A stretch of DNA of 64,000 bases from Lingula anatina. Lineage: Eukaryota > Brachiopoda > Lingulata > Lingulida > Lingulidae. The first letter of the stretch is position 1. Every line of letters starts with the position of its first letter. The stretch spans positions 598,488 to 662,487 of the forward strand of contig NW_019776080.1 of the NCBI RefSeq assembly GCF_001039355.2, written 5' to 3'. Positions 60,516 to 64,000 of this stretch are shown here, piece after piece. Position numbers and translations under genes: made by a program. Under the pieces are notes generated by a model. It was not told the DNA's origin and searched no databases. It saw only the letters and a list, made by a program, of their open reading frames with translations.

Positions 60516-62349
60516 TTATTATCATCATTATTATTTGGATTTTTAATCATGAAACCAATTGTATTGTGGAATGTCAAAACAGATTTTAGAATAAAATGAA
60601 AAGAGATAAGCATCCTTATTGATAAGGATTTTATTTGAAAAAGAGAATAAAATTATTTGTAAGTTTTTCTGAAATCTTGAGTAGAAGTCTTTCTCATTTT
60701 CATGTCATGTTTACAAAATACTGGCTATGCAGATATATTTCTGTGCCATTGAATGGTTCAATTGATGGGCGTAATTAAAAAGAGGCAAAATCGTTGGAGA
60801 TTTGTTATTTTAGTACTCAGTACATTAGTCAAGATCGAACTCCAAAATCCCTGACACGGAGGTGCTTAAGTCGCTCCATTGAATCCCCTATGGTTAATTT
60901 GTCTGAACCCTCGTTAAATTACGTCCTCTTTGTACCTGCGCACGTGCCACGCGGAACAATGCGCTGCCACGCGCCGGTACAGAGGGAATATATTCAATGA
61001 AAACAACTTGGGTGGAAATCGGGTCGACTGAAAAACATCCCGAAGGGAGTGGTTAGTTCTACTTCGAAACCAGAGTAAAGGAGTTGGTCCACCTGCCTAA
61101 GTGACACTCATGTGCCATTGACTCGCACGCCCACCTGTGATTACATATTTAACACTTACAACCCTCCCCGTGGTCTGTGACAAACAATGCGCACTGGTGA
61201 TCCTTGTATTTTGACAAATAACATTAAGACGCAAAAGTGTCCAAGCATGTTATAAACTGTCCAGTTCAGGTTCGTAACAATAGTGAACTCATACTAATAC
61301 AGGTCAATGAAAGTGGCTAATAACCCGCTGCTGGCGTATATTGAGGCATTGTTGTCTTAATTGCCGTTGTAATGAGGATTAGCCCAATGGCAGGTGATGG
61401 GATTTGTGTACATGCACCGCGTATTTTGCCAGGTACGACTACAATACTTTAATTAACGTCCATTTGTTTGTTTTGTACAGTATCCGAATATGAAATCTGC
61501 ACCTACGATTTCATTTCTTTGAGTTGCATGCAGGAGTGCAATACATGTAAAATGGATTCACTAACAGTTACAATTATCATTTTTTTATTTCCTCAATTAC
61601 AAATGCTACCATGATATATGTTCACAGTTTTTTCATTCTTCTTTTTTCATTTTTTATTTTTAATTGAAATGCTTTATCATTATTTTTAAGGATTAGCCCA
61701 TGACGATAAAAGTATTACAAATTGGAAGTATACCTTATCTTTGAATATACAATTTGAAAAGCAGGTACCTGGTTTCAAACAGACTTACTATGAATTATTT
61801 TTTATCTTTACTACCATTTCTTACTGAGGATCTGGTATTGATAGAGAATGATGGTTTACATTTGCGTGGAACGTAAGTCTTCAAATCTACTTTACCAATA
61901 ACAACACCAAGAATAATCTGATTTTTATATAGCAAACATGACAATTATCGTCCTATCAAATATTGAATATATTTTGACTTACGTGTCACCGTTCTCTTTA
62001 TTAAATATTTATTTATTATGTGCCGAACAAAGTAGAAAACATGAGTCATTATATTGTCGTACTGTTCACTTTTATTCATTTTATTGGATAAAATGTGTTA
62101 TCAGAGTACTTATTGTGAAATAATCAAGTGATAATTGATATGTATTGAAAACAAGTATATGTTTAATAGGTTAGTTAGCTTGTAAATATCATTGTAGTAT
62201 ATTTTTGCATTTAGTCCATATTATTATTATTATTATTATAAATCTCTTTCTATGTCATTAAACCACAAAAAGTTAAAGCGATAAAAAGATTAAAATTGAT
62301 CTTTAACATTAGTATGTGATTTCAATTTCAAATCTATTTTAATGATTTT

Positions 62350-62782
62350 AATCCATTCTAAAAAAAGTTAAGTTTAATTTTAGGAATAGGTTTAAGTGTC
62401 ATTTTAACAACATTTCACCTTTTACCTTAAAATGAGTATAGAAGTCGGCTTCAACTAAGGGTAATGTAAACAAGATTTTATTACGAAAATCGGCATAGTT
62501 GACCACAAGTCAATGGGCTATAATTTTGATCCATTCTATGAAAGTTAATTTTAGGAATAGGTTTAAGTGTTATCTTAATAACACACGCGTTTTAACGCAA
62601 ACACTAGACTTGTTTTCATGAACTGTTAAATCTCACTATATATGCGTTGGTTGCAATTAAGTACCATACACATTTCACCTTTTACCTTAAAATGAGTATA
62701 GGGGGGGGGGGGTTCAACTAAGGGTATTGTAAACAAGATTTTATTACGAAAATCGGCATAGTTGACCACAAGTCAATGGGCT
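62350..62782. repeat. Local tandem duplication of non-coding DNA
   Basis: Unit 1 (about 62350-62520) and unit 2 (about 62529-62782) share ATCCATTCTA, TTTTAGGAATAGGTTTAAGT, CATTTCACCTTTTACC and a long block ending CACAAGTCAATGGGCTA. Unit 2 carries about 84 extra bases in the middle. A poly-G run replaces a GAAGTCGGC-like segment. The distal halves are nearly identical, so the event is fairly recent. Confidence 0.85.
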
Positions 62783-64000
62783 ACAATTCTGTGCTGTCAT
62801 TTTGGTTATGTTATGGAGTTATGAGCCCCTAATTACAATATTTTCATTAAACAAAGGTATTATTTTGCCTTACCATCGATAAAATCTGAACTTAGGCTTT
62901 TCAGAAAAATCGCTGATAGGGTTTTTAAGTACTAAATCGTATCATTAAATTGGCGTTAAAACGGTGTTCGTGGGTGCTCAGGTCATGGAAGTATATGTAC
63001 ATGTATATACTTCATGCTCAGGTAAAGGAGAAATTTGGGAAACCGATTTTTCATTTCTACCCCAAAATCGCAATTATGACGTCACCTGTAAGATGACATG
63101 TTAATTAATTTTAACATGTTAATTAATTTAGTCACTGTACACTGAAAATTTATCTTTCACCCAAAAGAATGTATGTAAGGCAGTAAATAGGGAGATTTTG
63201 GCAAAGGCTAGCAATATCCTTAAGCTTCTTCTTCTTGTATTTAGGACAAGAATAGTTTCACTTTTAAAAGAACTCGGCTCAATGTGTAAAAATGGGATTG
63301 GATATGTTTCGCACATATGATAATGACATTATCTCAAAAAAGCGGGAAGAATCTTCTAAATGTAGTGCAAGTATAATCTTGCATTTATACATAACATATT
63401 TAAGGCAAATATCTTAAGAAACAAGAAAGAAAGAAATTATAGGGTGGCTTGCAACGGGGTTATTATTATTGCACCAGACACATAAAAGCTTCCAGAGGGA
63501 AATGATGTCTTGACAGAATAGGTTGGATTCTGAACAACCTAGTGACGTCATACAAAAAGAAATTTAGCCTATAACTCAGGACACGGCTGACTAGTTACTA
63601 AATCCTTTACATCAACCGTGAGATGCACGTGTCAAATATAATCAAATAGGCTTAATAGAAATACAATATAACTCGTCTCGACTGGACAGAAAAATGGTAT
63701 CTCGTTTGATTGCAAGAACGCTGTGAAGGGTTGATAAAAAATCACTCAGTATTAATGATTTCAAGATTGTAAAAAATGGAAAAACGACGCGGCTTTTACG
63801 TACAAGATATATTGGAAGATATTTTGTAGATGAATATTAAAAGAAACCAAGAACGCCAAGTAAGAAATTAATCAATTAATGAAATGATGACTAATGTATT
63901 GATAAACAAATACATGGATAATTACCAAATACACTATAGCAAATGAATAATTAAATGAATTTGAAAAAAAAAAACCACTAATATTTTTATAATAACGCTC

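Larger units (their letters stand above)
59264..64000 (-). other. Probable gene 2 intron or upstream DNA
   Basis: 4.7 kb without a recognisable exon. In particular there is no - strand DPYQ-type exon, which in gene 1 sits only 596 bp from the ETS exon. It contains a CA tract (60489-60515), G-runs near 60030-60046 and 62700, a local duplication at 62350-62782 and a short ACATGTTAATTAATTT repeat at 63099-63129. Confidence 0.6.

Noticed and set aside
62871-62909. Possible 39 nt phase-1 micro-exon of gene 2 on the - strand
   Set aside because: It has AG and GTAAGG borders and the right phase, but the polypyrimidine tract is poor and the peptide does not resemble the DPYQ segment. Probably coincidence.
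1-64000. tRNA, rRNA, CRISPR array or bacterial-style operon
   Set aside because: No tRNA-like box B with cloverleaf, no rRNA similarity and no spaced direct repeats of CRISPR type were seen. Gene structure is plainly eukaryotic.

Overview
This is a 64 kb stretch of AT-rich, intron-rich animal genomic DNA. Short exons lie between consensus GT..AG introns of 0.6 to 9.9 kb, among many microsatellites and small non-autonomous DNA transposons. The protein content and repeat style suggest a marine invertebrate bilaterian, most likely a lophotrochozoan such as a mollusc. That placement is an inference; no ribosomal or mitochondrial marker is present.

The window is built around an ETS transcription factor of the ERG/FLI1 class. 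Gene 1 runs on the + strand from about 10.4 kb (or further upstream) to 39.5 kb. I assembled seven exons by eye: a large N-terminal exon (10439-11378), a Pointed/SAM exon (16739-16942), four small linker exons (18771, 28816, 32753 and 38340) and a terminal ETS-domain exon (38984-39519). Every intron between them is phase 1, so each internal exon is a frame-neutral cassette. A second putative first exon with its own ATG (26308-26416) lies in the largest intron. It splices in frame to 28816 and predicts a 270-residue isoform that lacks the Pointed domain.

Gene 2 lies tail-to-tail with gene 1 on the - strand. Its ETS-domain terminal exon (59263-58737) uses the same acceptor position and phase as gene 1, and its C-terminus is diverged but intact. 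None of its 5' exons can be recognised in the remaining 4.7 kb. The two ETS exons share a 180 bp block that is 97% identical, with only synonymous changes, between flanks that are clearly diverged. This is the pattern expected from recent gene conversion between inverted paralogues.

Layout: 1-10438 is 5' flank with foldback elements, MITE-like elements and simple repeats. 10439-39519 is gene 1. 39520-58736 is intergenic and holds an inverted pair of 215 bp MITEs, a dispersed repeat, a foldback and an X-box-like site. 58737-59263 is the gene 2 terminal exon. 59264-64000 is probable gene 2 intron or upstream DNA with a local tandem duplication. The remaining long open frames look like chance or low-complexity frames.
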